A stretch of 64,000 bases of DNA from Beijerinckiaceae bacterium (GTDB taxonomy: Bacteria; Pseudomonadota; Alphaproteobacteria; Rhizobiales; Beijerinckiaceae): the NCBI GenBank assembly GCA_024304885.1, contig JALJOM010000003.1:654110-718109 (forward strand), written 5' to 3'. The notes under the pieces are model-generated. The model made no database searches. It was not told the DNA's origin and was given only the letters and a program-made list of their open reading frames with translations. Within the stretch, counting starts at the first letter, position 1. Every line of letters starts with the position of its first letter. The position numbers and the translations under genes are program-made. This document shows, one piece after another, positions 1 to 9,321 of this stretch.

Positions 1-1
1 C

Positions 2-346
2 GTCCTCACGGGCCTCATGCTCGGCGCGCTCGGCATGGTCCTGTCGTCGGTGATCAAGCAGCTCGAGAATTTCGCCGGCGTCATGAACTTCGTGATCTTC
101 CCGATGTTCTTCGCCTCGTCCGCGCTCTATCCGCTCTGGCGGGTGCGGGAGGGAAGCCCGGTGCTGGCCATGATCTGCGAGCTGAACCCGTTCACCTCTG
201 CGGTCGAGCTGATCCGCTTCGCCTTCTATCAGCAGATCGACTGGACCTCGCTCGCGGTCGTCGCGGGCTCGACGGCGGCTTTCCTCGCCGCCGCGATCCT
301 CGCCTATGACCCCGCGCGCGGCATGCTCGTGCGGCGCGAGGGCTAA
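2..346 (+). CDS. ABC-2 type transporter permease, C-terminal part (gene starts before the window)
   Basis: Only the last 114 codons are present; the frame is open to the left edge. The protein is hydrophobic, with predicted membrane segments around the [14 protein letters not shown] stretch and a final one before the charged tail. [13 protein letters not shown] followed by [16 protein letters not shown] is typical of the C-terminal half of ABC-2 (NodJ/YadH-type) permeases. The closest pattern I recall is the permease of the ABC transporter encoded beside PQQ-dependent alcohol dehydrogenases (PedC type), but this is from memory and the ATPase partner lies outside the window. The stop codon TAA abuts the dispersed repeat at 347-448. 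Confidence 0.75.
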   Translation, partial: VLTGLMLGALGMVLSSVIKQLENFAGVMNFVIFPMFFASSALYPLWRVREGSPVLAMICELNPFTSAVELIRFAFYQQIDWTSLAVVAGSTAAFLAAAILAYDPARGMLVRREG

Positions 347-448
347 AGCATTTTCCAGCAAACCGGACTTCGGTTCGCGTCGCGAAAGTGCGACAAAACA
401 AAGATGTAGAGCTGGTTTTCGATCCGGCTGGATCGGAAAGTGCTCTAG
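347..448. repeat. Dispersed palindromic repeat, copy 1
   Basis: About 102 bp with imperfect inverted ends (AAGCATTTTCC at the left, GGAAAGTGCTCTAG at the right) and an internal GCGACAAAACAAAGATGTAGAG block. The same element recurs at 5825-5929 and, inverted, at 60516-60620, with a partial copy at 57447-57506. It fills the space between two convergent genes: its left end touches the permease stop codon and its right end contains the TAG stop of the minus-strand gene 445-1035. Function unknown; it could act as a bidirectional terminator or be a non-autonomous mobile element. Confidence 0.8.
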
Positions 449-1035
449 TTGGCGATCTTCACGCTCTGCAACTTGGCGCCAGCGCCGCCTTCCGGGACGA
501 TCTCGAAGGCGATTTCCGCGCCGAGGCCGTCCGTCCGGAAGTTGAACGTGCGGTCCGCGCGGCCCTTCGCATCCGTCTTGAGGGTGCCGAGCCTTTCGCC
601 GCACTTGATGAACACGGCATAATTCGTGTCGGGGCTCGTCGCGGCGACGAGATGCACGTTGACGCCCTTGGAGCGGCTCGACGCGCGATAGACCGTGACC
701 GAGCCGCCGAGCACGGCAGGTTCCGCCGAGCTGACGTCGTCGTTCGTGCAGCTCGTCGACTCCTGCCGCACGATCGCGCCGGTCGTCGCGAGCTTGGTCC
801 CGAGCGGGACCTGGTTTGGACAGGCCGTTTCTTCGCGCGCCGACACGACGTAGGAATAGGCCTTGTCGCCGGAACGTCCCGTGCTCGCGACCTCGCCGAC
901 CTTGCTGCTCGAAGGTGCCTTCTCCACCGAGGTGTAGTCGGCGGCAGTGTCGTAGTAGCAGACGAAGGCTTGGTCCTGGGCGAACGCAGCCTGGGCATTC
1001 GCGACGATCATGACCCCGAGCAACAGATTGCGCAT
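445..1035 (-). CDS. Hypothetical secreted protein (196 aa)
   Basis: The protein starts [20 protein letters not shown], a clear Sec signal peptide with a cleavage site after AFA. The mature part of about 177 residues is mostly polar and has four cysteines (near residues 26, 92, 117 and 145), which could form disulphides in the periplasm. I recognise no domain. The reading frame stays open across the whole gene on the minus strand, and the long plus-strand frame over it is only an upstream extension of pyrB. The TAG stop codon lies inside the terminal CTAG of the repeat at 347-448, so the present C-terminus may have been set by that element. The gene stands alone, 240 bp from the divergent pyrB. 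Confidence 0.7.
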   Translation of the reverse strand: MRNLLLGVMIVANAQAAFAQDQAFVCYYDTAADYTSVEKAPSSSKVGEVASTGRSGDKAYSYVVSAREETACPNQVPLGTKLATTGAIVRQESTSCTNDDVSSAEPAVLGGSVTVYRASSRSKGVNVHLVAATSPDTNYAVFIKCGERLGTLKTDAKGRADRTFNFRTDGLGAEIAFEIVPEGGAGAKLQSVKIAN

Positions 1036-1272
1036 GGCGTTCCTATCTCGTTTCGGCGATTTCCGTTCGAAATCGGGAGCCTGACTATCACGCCGACATT
1101 TTCAAGACTATCCGCCCGAGGGGGCCGGGACCGCGACCTATCGCCCGGCGAGACGCCTTTGCTCCCCGCCGTGGCAGGCCGGCGGCATCCAGTCCTGCGT
1201 CTTGTCACCACGCCGGCTGGATCCTACAGCACCTCGAGCGAGCCGCAGCCCGGTGCGCCGGAGCTCGCCGTA

Positions 1273-2235
1273 ATGGATCGCAGCATGGCAATGTCCTCAC
1301 CCGACCTCGTGTTCCCGCACCGGCATCTGCTCGGGATCGAAGGGCTCTCGCCGCAGGACATCGCGGTCCTTCTCGATCTCGCCGAGACGGCGATCGAGGT
1401 GTCGCGCCAGGTCGAGAAGAAGCGCTCGACCCTGCGCGGCCGCACCTTGATCAACCTCTTCTTCGAAGCCTCGACGCGTACGCAATCGTCCTTCGAGCTT
1501 GCGGGCAAACGCCTCGGCGCCGATGTCATGAACATGTCGATCGCGACCTCGAGCGTGAAGAAGGGCGAGACGCTGATCGACACTGCGATGACCTTGAACG
1601 CCATGCGACCGGATATCATCGTCGTGCGCCATGCCCAAGCCGGCGCCGTCCATCTGCTCGCCAAGAAGGTCGATTGCTCGGTCGTCAATGCCGGCGACGG
1701 CGCACACGAGCATCCGACCCAGGCCCTTCTCGACGCGCTCACGATCCGCCGCAACAAGGGCCGCGTCGCCGGGCTCACGGTGACCATTTGCGGCGACATC
1801 CTCCACTCGCGCGTCGCCCGCTCGAATATTCTCCTCCTCGGCGCCCTCGGCGCGAGGGTGCGCGCGGTCGGGCCGACCACGCTTCTCCCGGCGGGGCTCG
1901 AGCGCATGGGCGTCGAGGTCCATCACGACATGCGTGCCGGCCTGAAGGATGCCGATATCGTGATGATGCTGCGTCTCCAGCGCGAGCGCATGCAAGGGGG
2001 GTTCATCCCCTCCGCCAAGGAATATTTCCGCTTCTATGGTCTCGACGAGGAGAAGCTCCGCCATGCGAGACCCGACGCGCTGGTGATGCATCCGGGACCG
2101 ATGAACCGCGGCGTCGAGATCGATTCGAGCGTGGCCGACGGGCCGCGGAGCCTCGTGCGAGAGCAGGTCGAGATGGGCGTCGCCGTGCGCATGGCCGTGC
2201 TCGAGGCGCTGGCGCGCCACTTGCCGAACAGCTGA
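1273..2235 (+). CDS. pyrB: Aspartate carbamoyltransferase catalytic subunit
   Basis: Cytosolic enzyme of de novo pyrimidine synthesis that condenses carbamoyl phosphate with L-aspartate to N-carbamoyl-L-aspartate. The 320-residue length is normal for the family. The carbamoyl-phosphate loop [12 protein letters not shown] is at about residues 65-76, HPTQALLD follows mid-protein, [12 protein letters not shown] starts the aspartate domain, and MHPGPMNRG closes the active site. ATG 1273 is chosen because GGAG lies nine bases upstream; ATGs at 1285 and 1291 are alternatives. The frame is open further upstream, but that part is antisense to the secreted-protein gene. No pyrC or regulatory pyrI follows; the next gene is convergent and ends 29 bp away. 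Confidence 0.95.
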   Translation: MDRSMAMSSPDLVFPHRHLLGIEGLSPQDIAVLLDLAETAIEVSRQVEKKRSTLRGRTLINLFFEASTRTQSSFELAGKRLGADVMNMSIATSSVKKGETLIDTAMTLNAMRPDIIVVRHAQAGAVHLLAKKVDCSVVNAGDGAHEHPTQALLDALTIRRNKGRVAGLTVTICGDILHSRVARSNILLLGALGARVRAVGPTTLLPAGLERMGVEVHHDMRAGLKDADIVMMLRLQRERMQGGFIPSAKEYFRFYGLDEEKLRHARPDALVMHPGPMNRGVEIDSSVADGPRSLVREQVEMGVAVRMAVLEALARHLPNS

Positions 2236-2264
2236 GACCGAGGAGCGCCGACCGCCTTATGGGC

Positions 2265-2864
2265 TCAGTGGAAGATTTGGTCGAGGATGAACCAGGCTCC
2301 GGCGCCGAACACGAACAGAAGCGACAAGCCCGCGAGCCCCATGAGGATCCGGATCCCGATCCTTTGGAGCGGCGGATAGGACGACAGCGGCCTCCCGGCT
2401 CGCGTCGGCGCGGATAGCGCCGGTTCGGGTGGCGCCAGCCACAAGCACACGGCGACCGCGGTCGTCTCGTTCCGATCCACCGAGATGACGCATTCGGGCT
2501 GCGACGGGTTTCCCGCCGAGTCGATGGCGATCTCGATCGCCGCGAGAGTCTCCGAGGTCCCCGGAGCGGCCCCGGCTTTCACGACAGCGCGCTTCACCGC
2601 CGCGAGCGCGCAGAAGTTCTCTCTCGGCGATGCGCTGGCGCTGCAAGCGGCGAGCTCGGCCGGCGTGAAACGGGCCTGGTAGAACTCGTGCGCCGGATAA
2701 TTCTCGGCCTCGGGGAAGCTCGCGACATTCTCGATGCCTAGGCCGATGCCGCGAATCGGCCCGGCCGTGACCGAACCCTCGCCCGGCGCGGTTGCCGGGG
2801 CGATCTCGCCGGATCCGGGACTTCCGTCGGAACCGCTCGTGATCGGGGGGCGATCTTCTGGCAT
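2265..2864 (-). CDS. Hypothetical protein with C-terminal membrane anchor (199 aa)
   Basis: I do not recognise a family. The N-terminal 45 residues are Gly/Pro/Ser-rich and probably disordered. The middle carries cysteines in ACSASASP, NFCALAAV and PECVISVD, and the last 30 residues form one hydrophobic helix (ILMGLAGLSLLFVFGAGAWF) ending in a short tail, so it is probably tail-anchored. ATG 2864 has a good ribosome-binding site (GGAGG about nine bases upstream); an upstream start at 2966 lacks one and would add 34 basic residues. The gene lies downstream of the TonB receptor at 2973-5378 on the same strand, 108 bp away, so co-transcription is possible. Confidence 0.6.
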   Translation of the reverse strand: MPEDRPPITSGSDGSPGSGEIAPATAPGEGSVTAGPIRGIGLGIENVASFPEAENYPAHEFYQARFTPAELAACSASASPRENFCALAAVKRAVVKAGAAPGTSETLAAIEIAIDSAGNPSQPECVISVDRNETTAVAVCLWLAPPEPALSAPTRAGRPLSSYPPLQRIGIRILMGLAGLSLLFVFGAGAWFILDQIFH

Positions 2865-2972
2865 CGGACGAGCCTCCAGCCGCATGTGCCGTGTCAATGG
2901 CACAGTACGGCGAAAGCGTGGCTTCGTCCACGGACCTGCCGACGCCGTCCGGCTCCTGCACGTCACCTCGCG

Positions 2973-5378
2973 TCAGAAGGTGACCCTGATCCCACCATAG
3001 AGCGAAAGGGGTTGCAGGGGGGTGATCGTCCTCGGGTTTCCGGCGAATGCGATCGGTGTCGCGAGCTGCGCGCTGGTCTGGCGTTCGAAGAACGTCCCGA
3101 AGCTCGCGTTGCGATTGTCGAAAAGGTTGTTGACGAGCCCGAAGAACTGGACGTTGTCGTTGACCTGATAGGACGCGTGGAGATTGACGGTCCAATAGGC
3201 CGGGAGCTTCGGGTTGAGGTTCGAATCGTCGCCGATGAAATATTGCGTGCCGACGATCAGGATATCGGCGCCCGCAGAGAACTGCGGCGTGAAGGCATAG
3301 TCGCCGCCGAATTTCACGAGGTTGCGGGGGATCCCGGGAATGTGGTTGCCCGGCCGAACGAGGATCGTCCCATCCTCGTCGGCGAATGGGTTGTTGGGCG
3401 AGGCGAGCACGCCGGTGAACTGATAGGTCGCATCGATGAAGGCGTAGTTGGCATAGGCCGCGAGATTGCCCCACCGAACGAGCGCGCCGGCTTCGAGGCC
3501 CTGCCGCAAGTTAGCCGGCACATTGGCGAAATAGCCGCGCCCGGTGAGCGTGCTCGCGAGCGAGACGATGTCGTTCGAGCTCTCGGTGCGAAAATATCCG
3601 GCCTTCCAGGCGAGGCTCGCGTCGGCGGCGAGAATGGATGTCCCACGAAGCCCCGCCTCGACCGTCCGCGCGACGACCTGGCTCAGCGGCGGGTCGGCGA
3701 CGAGCGAGTTCTCGAGCAGGCACGGGCGCGCGGGATCGGCGCAATTGAGCTCGAGCGGGGTGGGCGCACGATTGGCTTCCGAATAGCCCGCATAGGCCGT
3801 CAGCGCGGGCGTCAGCGCGTAGGTCGCCCCGACGATCGGATTGATTCGGCGGTACGACGCATTGATGTTCAGCTCGGGTGCGAGCCCGGTCATGTCCTGC
3901 GTCGAGATATTCGCTATGTTGAGGCGCGCTCCGCCGCTGATCGCGAGCTCGGGCGTGATATTGAACGTGTCGAGGACATAGACGCCATAATAGGTGGTGT
4001 TCCCGTTCAACGTGACCGGGACATAGCCGATGCGTCCGAGCGTCGCGATCTGTGCGCCGGAGCCCGGGAAGGACCCGTCGGTTCCGACGACGAGACGAGG
4101 ATCGATCGCGCCGAGCGTGCTCGTGGAGCCGAAGCTCAGACCGCTGCGATCCACGCTCCCGCCGAAGGTGAGGAAATTGTCGTGATCTAGGATCTTGTCG
4201 CGGTTGGTCGCTTGCAAGCCGAGGCCCGCGGTCAGCGCCCGAGTCCGGGTGCGGTCGATCGTCCCGTAGGGGAAGCCTTCGCCCGCGAAGGGGATCGATC
4301 GGCCGGATCGATCGAGAATCACCAGCTGTCGCTCCGACGTGATCACCGAGGCGAAATCGTCCTCGTCGGCGCAGAGCTGGCCCTCGAACCCGGTGTCGTC
4401 GTCGCACTCCTCGAATTCCGCGTCGTTGCCGTCGGTGTGCCTCTGGTTGAAAGAGCGAAGATAGAAGTTGCTCTGGATCGACCAGGTCTTGCTGACGTCG
4501 AACTTGCCGGTGAAAGCCAGCGATCCGACCTCGTTGAGCGTCGTTTGCGGCGAGGTGAACACGGCGCGCTGATCATGCGCGAGAAGATCGACCGGAGTCG
4601 GTCCGACGACGCCGAGATAGGTCCGGGCACCGGTCGCGACGAGGTGGACCTCGGAGTCCGATGAGCGATAGCCGAGGTCGCCGTAGAGGCGGCCGACCCA
4701 GGAGGGCGAGAAATAGCGCCAGCCGCCGTCCCGTGCCGCGTCGCCGGTCACGTAGAGGCTGTAGTCACCGACCTGCTTGCCGTACTCGAAGAAGCCGCTG
4801 ACCCGGCCGAACGAGCCGCCGAGGGCCTGGGCCTCGGCGCCTTGCCAGGTGAATCCATTCTTCATCTGGATGCTCAAGGCGCCGCCGAGCGCATTCAGGC
4901 CGAAGACCGGGTTGTTGGTGAAGAGCTCCGTGCGTGCGATCGCCTGCGGCGGGATGAGATCGAAATTGACCGTGTCGCCGAAGGCCTCGTTGACCCTGAT
5001 TCCGTTCTGGTACACCGCGAGGCCTTGTGGCGTCCCCTGGAGCGCCGATGCGATGAAGCCGCGATAGCGTAGGTCCTGAGCGAAGGGATTTCCGTTGGTG
5101 TCGATCGAGACCGCGCCCGGGATCTGCTGCTGCAAGGCGTCGAGCACGTTGGGAGAGCGCGTCCGCGCGAAGTCCGGCGCGCGGACGGTGCTCACTTGCG
5201 CCGGCACCTTCTCGAGAGGTTCCCCGCCGCCCAAGGGCGTCGTCGAGACCACCTCGATCGGCGGCAGCACGACCGTAGCGGCTCCGCGTTCCTGCGCCAC
5301 CGCTTGCCCCAGCCCCGTCGGCACGAGGGCGGCCACAAGACCAATTGTTTTCTTCAGCTCACCGATTGCCGACATCAT
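2973..5378 (-). CDS. TonB-dependent outer-membrane receptor
   Basis: About 801 residues: signal peptide (KKTIGLVAALVPTGLGQAVAQ), then a plug domain with VLDALQQQIPGA, RYRGF and NPVFGLNALGGALS, then a long beta-barrel ending in the outer-membrane C-terminal signature GIRVTF. There is no N-terminal STN domain, so it should not signal to a FecR. An acidic, cysteine-containing insertion (EFEECDDDTGFEGQLCADED, near residue 340) lies in an extracellular-loop position and could bind metal or a substrate. The substrate is unknown; there is no adjacent uptake permease. Start: ATG 5378 or 5375 give a standard signal peptide; ATG 5414 would add 12 residues. It is divergent from the response regulator at 5974. 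Confidence 0.88.
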   Translation of the reverse strand: MMSAIGELKKTIGLVAALVPTGLGQAVAQERGAATVVLPPIEVVSTTPLGGGEPLEKVPAQVSTVRAPDFARTRSPNVLDALQQQIPGAVSIDTNGNPFAQDLRYRGFIASALQGTPQGLAVYQNGIRVNEAFGDTVNFDLIPPQAIARTELFTNNPVFGLNALGGALSIQMKNGFTWQGAEAQALGGSFGRVSGFFEYGKQVGDYSLYVTGDAARDGGWRYFSPSWVGRLYGDLGYRSSDSEVHLVATGARTYLGVVGPTPVDLLAHDQRAVFTSPQTTLNEVGSLAFTGKFDVSKTWSIQSNFYLRSFNQRHTDGNDAEFEECDDDTGFEGQLCADEDDFASVITSERQLVILDRSGRSIPFAGEGFPYGTIDRTRTRALTAGLGLQATNRDKILDHDNFLTFGGSVDRSGLSFGSTSTLGAIDPRLVVGTDGSFPGSGAQIATLGRIGYVPVTLNGNTTYYGVYVLDTFNITPELAISGGARLNIANISTQDMTGLAPELNINASYRRINPIVGATYALTPALTAYAGYSEANRAPTPLELNCADPARPCLLENSLVADPPLSQVVARTVEAGLRGTSILAADASLAWKAGYFRTESSNDIVSLASTLTGRGYFANVPANLRQGLEAGALVRWGNLAAYANYAFIDATYQFTGVLASPNNPFADEDGTILVRPGNHIPGIPRNLVKFGGDYAFTPQFSAGADILIVGTQYFIGDDSNLNPKLPAYWTVNLHASYQVNDNVQFFGLVNNLFDNRNASFGTFFERQTSAQLATPIAFAGNPRTITPLQPLSLYGGIRVTF

Positions 5379-5973
5379 CCACCCCGTCATTGCGAGCTCG
5401 ATCGCTCCGAGCATGGTCCGGGATTAGTGCAGTCGAGACGCACGACACAAGATTTGCGCTCGGAGCGGTAAGCAATAATATTGGACTGTTGCACATTTGC
5501 ATTCACATAGTTCCGGAAATACTAGGGAGAGTTCCCGCGAAGAATTGGAAAAAGTTCCCGGGTCTTCGGCGCAGCCGGGGGTGCAGGCAATTCGGGGGCA
5601 GCGTGCCGTGCCGATCATCCCCGGCATTCCCGTGCAGGAATATCATGCACTGCGGGCCGGGAAGATTTGGCGAGCCGCACCAGGGAACAGCTCGGGAGTC
5701 CCGACATATCTATTGCGCGCTCCCGAGGACTTGTTGCATCCCGATCAGGAAGGCGAGCTCCGGGCTCGTCGCGTCGTCAGAGCGCTTTCCGGCGAGCCGC
5801 ATATCGGTTCATTGGAAATTGCTCTAGAGCAATTTCCAGCGAAGCGGACACCGGTTTGCGTCACGAAATTGCGACAAAACAAGAATGTAGAGCCGGTTTC
5901 CGATTCAACCGGATCGGAAACCGCTCTAGACCCGCGACATCGACGCTCCGCCGCGGGACAGCAGGGGCGTGTC
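5379..5973. other. Intergenic region between divergent TonB receptor and response regulator
   Basis: About 595 bp without a convincing gene. The part near 5470-5530 is AT-rich (TAATATTGGACTG) and is the likely location of the minus-strand receptor promoter. The right part (5779-5929) is occupied by dispersed repeat elements. A plus-strand frame open from 5497 into the response regulator has no family features and no ribosome-binding site. Confidence 0.6.
5779..5929. repeat. Dispersed palindromic repeat, copy 2, with a short second element abutting it
   Basis: Positions 5825-5929 match copy 1 throughout (ends TAGAGCAATTTCCAGC and GGAAACCGCTCTAG, internal GCGACAAAACAAGAATGTAGAG). Immediately left, 5779-5827 is a shorter element whose ends AGAGCGCTTTCC and GGAAATTGCTCTAG have the same inverted design. 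Where they meet, 5814-5837 is a perfect 24-bp palindrome centred on CTAG. The two units are thus end to end, 45 bp before the response-regulator start. Confidence 0.75.
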
Positions 5974-6636
5974 ATGAGCACGGTTCTCGTCATCGACGAT
6001 CACGCCATCGTCCTCCAAGGGTGCCGGTCCCTTCTCGAGGACCTCGGGCAGTGCGAGGTCCTGGAAGCGAGCGGCATCGTGCCGGGCTACAGGCTGTTCT
6101 TGCGCCGACGCCCCGATGTCGTCATCCTGGACCTCGCCTTGGACGGCAAGGGGCTTGCCGGGCTCGCCCTGGTTCGTCGGATAAGAGCCCGAGATCCGCG
6201 CACGCCGATCCTCGTCTTCAGCATGCACGCGGACCCGCTCATCGCCAGCCGGGCGCTCGAGGCGGGGGCCACCGGATACGTATCGAAGGACACCTCGGCA
6301 GCGGACCTCTTGGAGGCGTTCGACAAGGTTCGTCGCGGATTTCCCTACATCAGCCAGAGTCTCGCGACACGGGTTGCGCTGCTCGGCGCGCGCGGCGCGC
6401 CCGGGAGCGTCGCGGAGCTGACGCCGCGCGAGCTGCAGACCGTCTCCCTCCTCGCCGAAGGCAAGGCCTATGGCCAGATCGCCGAGGAGCTCGGCGTCAG
6501 CTACAAGACCGTCGCCAATACCTGCTCGCAACTGAAGGTGAAGCTCGGGGCGACGAGCTTGGCGGAGCTCATCCACCGCGCGATCCGCTATGTCGCGACG
6601 TCGGCCGGCCCTGCCGAGGCGGCAGGCCCGCGATAG
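5974..6636 (+). CDS. LuxR/NarL-family response regulator
   Basis: 220 residues. The N-terminal receiver domain has the acidic pair in VIDDH (D8, D9), the phospho-acceptor Asp53 in VVILDLALDG, Ser83 in LVFSMH and Lys105 in GYVSKDTS. A LuxR-type helix-turn-helix follows at about residues 150-210 (LTPRELQTVSLLAEGKAYGQIAEELGVSYKTV is the core, from LTPRELQTV on). It should act as a phosphorylation-controlled transcription factor in the cytosol. No histidine kinase gene lies nearby, so it is an orphan here. The start ATG 5974 follows AGGGG and directly follows the repeat element. Its target is unknown; the divergent TonB receptor is one candidate. Confidence 0.88.
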   Translation: MSTVLVIDDHAIVLQGCRSLLEDLGQCEVLEASGIVPGYRLFLRRRPDVVILDLALDGKGLAGLALVRRIRARDPRTPILVFSMHADPLIASRALEAGATGYVSKDTSAADLLEAFDKVRRGFPYISQSLATRVALLGARGAPGSVAELTPRELQTVSLLAEGKAYGQIAEELGVSYKTVANTCSQLKVKLGATSLAELIHRAIRYVATSAGPAEAAGPR

Positions 6637-6845
6637 GTCCCATGGCCTCTGCTTCGAGTGCGCGGATCTCGTGGGACCTCGAGACCGACCGCAGGACGGG
6701 CTCACGGAGCTCGGACGATTCTAAAATGGTTGCATCTCAAGATGTCAGTTTGCTGCGCCCGGAACAAGCTCGTCGATCAACCCTGGAGGATCATGTCCAT
6801 CGAACACGCGACTGGCCACCAGGTCATGCTCAGCGAGAATTGGTA

Positions 6846-8066
6846 TTATTCGCGCCGTAGGGCCTCGATCGGATCGAGGGCTGCTGCCCGGTGAGCCGGA
6901 AGATAGCCGAAAGCGACCCCGACGCCGACCGAGGCGGCGAGGGCAAGGGCGACGCTTTGCGGCGTGATGATCAACGGCCAGCCAGATGCCCGCGCGATGA
7001 CGGCGCCCCCGGCGATGCCGAGCGCCGAACCGATCAGGCCCGCGGCGGCGCAGAGCATGATTGCCTCGGTCAGGAATTGCGCGAGGATGTCGCGCTCGCG
7101 AGCCCCGATCGCCTTGCGCAGGCCGATCTCGTGCGTGCGCTCGGTGACCGAGACCAGCATGATGTTCATGATTCCGACCCCACCGACAACGAGCGAAATC
7201 ATTGTTGCCGCGGTGAGAAGCCAGCTCAGGCTCGCATGAGTCGTATTCATGAGCTCGACATATTGCGTCGGATCGCGCACTTCGAGCTTGTCCTCGTAGG
7301 TGTCGAGAATGTGCTTGCGCTCGCACAGGAGCGCTAAAATGGCTTCCTTGACAGCCTTACGGTCCGCGCCGGGATGGACCTTCGTGTCGATAAAGTCGAG
7401 CGCACGAGGGTCGGCAGCCTGAGCCTTCGGCAACCTCGAGCGCGCAGTGGTGATGGGAACGATGACGTGGTTGTCGCGGTCTTGTCCGCCGACGAAGCCG
7501 CGTCGGGCGCGCACGCCGATGACACGCATCGGGACGGTCCCCATACGCACGGTCGCCCCGACGGCCGGCTCGTCGCCGAAAAGCTTCTCCGCTGTGGTTG
7601 CACCGAGCACCAAGACCCGCGCGCCTTCACGGACCTCGCTTTCGTCGAAGAAGCGGCCGTCCGAGATCTTCACGTCGTAGACGTCGGCATAGGACGCATC
7701 GACGCCCCAATATTGCGTCGTCCAGCTCGCATTTCCGGCGACAAGCGTAACATTGCTGTCGACCTCCCGCGAGACGGATCGGATGTCGGGCACCTTGTCT
7801 GCGATCGCCTTCGCGTCGTCGTCGGTGAGCAAGACGACTACACGGCGCTCGCCCGCATTGGCGACCTTGACCGCGGCGACGACGAGCGCGTCCGCTCCCG
7901 AGGCCTTGATCAGCTGCTGAATTCTCGCATTCGCGCCGCTGCCCGCGGCACCGAGCACGATAACGCCGGCAACCCCGATCATGATGCCGATCGAGGTCAG
8001 GGCGCTTCGAACCGCGTTGAGCCGCAGCGTCGTGATCGCCTCGGAGAGCAGGGTACACGGGGTCAC
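6846..8066 (-). CDS. MacB-type ABC transporter permease, second of a tandem pair
   Basis: 406 residues. It has one N-terminal membrane helix (ALTSIGIMIGVAGVIVLGAA), a MacB periplasmic core domain (about residues 45-240), and an FtsX-like domain with three more helices. The latter includes SLVVGGVGIMNIMLVSV.ERT.EIGLRKAIGA, the hallmark of MacB/LolC permeases. It has no nucleotide-binding domain; the separate ATPase at 11824-12549 would energise it. It is similar along its whole length to the preceding gene (shared NVTLVAGNASWTT.YWGVDA.YADVYD and FFDESEVR.GARV.VLGAT), so the two arose by tandem duplication and may form a heterodimer. The gap to the preceding gene is 12 bp. Function inferred: export of a small molecule or siderophore. 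Confidence 0.9.
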   Translation of the reverse strand: MTPCTLLSEAITTLRLNAVRSALTSIGIMIGVAGVIVLGAAGSGANARIQQLIKASGADALVVAAVKVANAGERRVVVLLTDDDAKAIADKVPDIRSVSREVDSNVTLVAGNASWTTQYWGVDASYADVYDVKISDGRFFDESEVREGARVLVLGATTAEKLFGDEPAVGATVRMGTVPMRVIGVRARRGFVGGQDRDNHVIVPITTARSRLPKAQAADPRALDFIDTKVHPGADRKAVKEAILALLCERKHILDTYEDKLEVRDPTQYVELMNTTHASLSWLLTAATMISLVVGGVGIMNIMLVSVTERTHEIGLRKAIGARERDILAQFLTEAIMLCAAAGLIGSALGIAGGAVIARASGWPLIITPQSVALALAASVGVGVAFGYLPAHRAAALDPIEALRRE

Positions 8067-8078
8067 AACCGGTCTCCT

Positions 8079-9299
8079 TCAATCGTGGCGCAAGGCGACG
8101 ATCGGATCGAGCGTGGCGGCCCTGTGCGCGGGAAGATAGCCGAAGATCACGCCGACCCCGGCCGAGGCCGCGAGTGCGACAGCCATGCTCTGCGGTGTGA
8201 CGATCAAGGGCCAGTCGGAAGCGAGGGCAACGAGAATGGCCCCTCCTATGCCGAGCGCGAGGCCGACCGTGCCGGCGAGCAGGCAAAGCGCGATGGCTTC
8301 GGTGAGGAATTGCGCGAGGATGTCGCGCTCCCGCGCACCGATCGCCATCCGGAGGCCGATCTCACGGGTCCGTTCCGCGACCGATACGAGCATGATGTTC
8401 ATGATCCCGACCCCACCGACGACGAGCGAGATCACGGTAGTCGCGACGAGCAGCCAGCTGAGCGTCGCATGTGTTGCATTCATCAGCTCCACCCTTTCCG
8501 TCGAATCGTGGACCCCGAACATGTCCTCGCGCCCGCCGACGCGATGCTTGCGCTCGCGAAGGAGTGACAGGATTTTTTCCCTGGCCGCCTTGCGGTCCGC
8601 GCCCGGATGAACCTTGAGGTCGATGAGGCTGAGCTGGTAGGGGCTGGTTCTGTCCTCGAGCGGCAAGCGCGACCGCGCCGTCGTGATCGGCACGATGATG
8701 AAATTGTCGTAGTCGTATCCGCCGACGAAACCGAGCTTCGAGCGCACGCCGATGACGCGGACCGGAACCGGCCCCATGCGCAAGGTCCGCCCGACCGCCG
8801 GCTCGTCGCCGAAGAGCTTTCTCGCCACCGTCGCGCCGAGCACGATGACCCGCGCGCCCGCGCGAACCTCGCTCTCGTCGAAGAACCGGCCTTCCGTCGT
8901 CTTTATATCGTAGACGTCGGCATAGGTTGCATCGACGCCCCAGTATTCCGTCGTCCAGCTCGCATTCCCCGCGACGAGTGTGACATTACTGTAGACCTCC
9001 CGCGAAAGATGCAGAACCTCGGGGATGAGCTCCTTGATCGCGCTCGCATCTGCGTCGTTCAACACGACGATCGGCCCGCGATGCGCCGCGTTCTCTACCG
9101 TGACGGCCCAGATATTGAGCGTGTCGTGGCCCATGGCCTCGAGCTGCGCCTCGATCCGCGTGTCGGCGCCTTTCGCCGCCGCGCCGATCACGATGATGCC
9201 CGCCACCCCGATGATCACGCCGATCGCAGTCAGCGCGCTTCGCAAGGCATTGAGCCGCAACGACATGACGGCTTCGGAGAAGCATACGGCGAGCTTCAT
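8079..9299 (-). CDS. MacB-type ABC transporter permease, first of a tandem pair
   Basis: 406 residues, the same length and architecture as its neighbour: N-terminal helix (ALTAIGVIIGVAGIIVIGAA), MacB periplasmic core, FtsX domain with SLVVGGVGIMNIMLVSVAERT and EIGLRMAIGARERD. No ATPase domain is fused. ATG 9299 is preferred because GGGGGA lies eight to nine bases upstream; an earlier ATG at 9347 would overlap the end of the TonB receptor gene. The receptor ends at 9322, only 22 bp before, so these genes are very probably one transcript with receptor, permease 1 and permease 2 in that order. Two permeases plus one ATPase and one adaptor suggests a heterodimeric MacAB-like tripartite pump. Confidence 0.9.
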   Translation of the reverse strand: MKLAVCFSEAVMSLRLNALRSALTAIGVIIGVAGIIVIGAAAKGADTRIEAQLEAMGHDTLNIWAVTVENAAHRGPIVVLNDADASAIKELIPEVLHLSREVYSNVTLVAGNASWTTEYWGVDATYADVYDIKTTEGRFFDESEVRAGARVIVLGATVARKLFGDEPAVGRTLRMGPVPVRVIGVRSKLGFVGGYDYDNFIIVPITTARSRLPLEDRTSPYQLSLIDLKVHPGADRKAAREKILSLLRERKHRVGGREDMFGVHDSTERVELMNATHATLSWLLVATTVISLVVGGVGIMNIMLVSVAERTREIGLRMAIGARERDILAQFLTEAIALCLLAGTVGLALGIGGAILVALASDWPLIVTPQSMAVALAASAGVGVIFGYLPAHRAATLDPIVALRHD

Positions 9300-9321
9300 C
9301 GAGCGATCCCCCGACCCTTGC

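Noticed and set aside
388-1272. In-frame extension of pyrB upstream to give a 615-residue protein
   Set aside because: The extension is arginine/alanine-rich without family features and is antisense to a gene with a clear signal peptide; ATG 1273 has a proper ribosome-binding site and gives the normal enzyme length.
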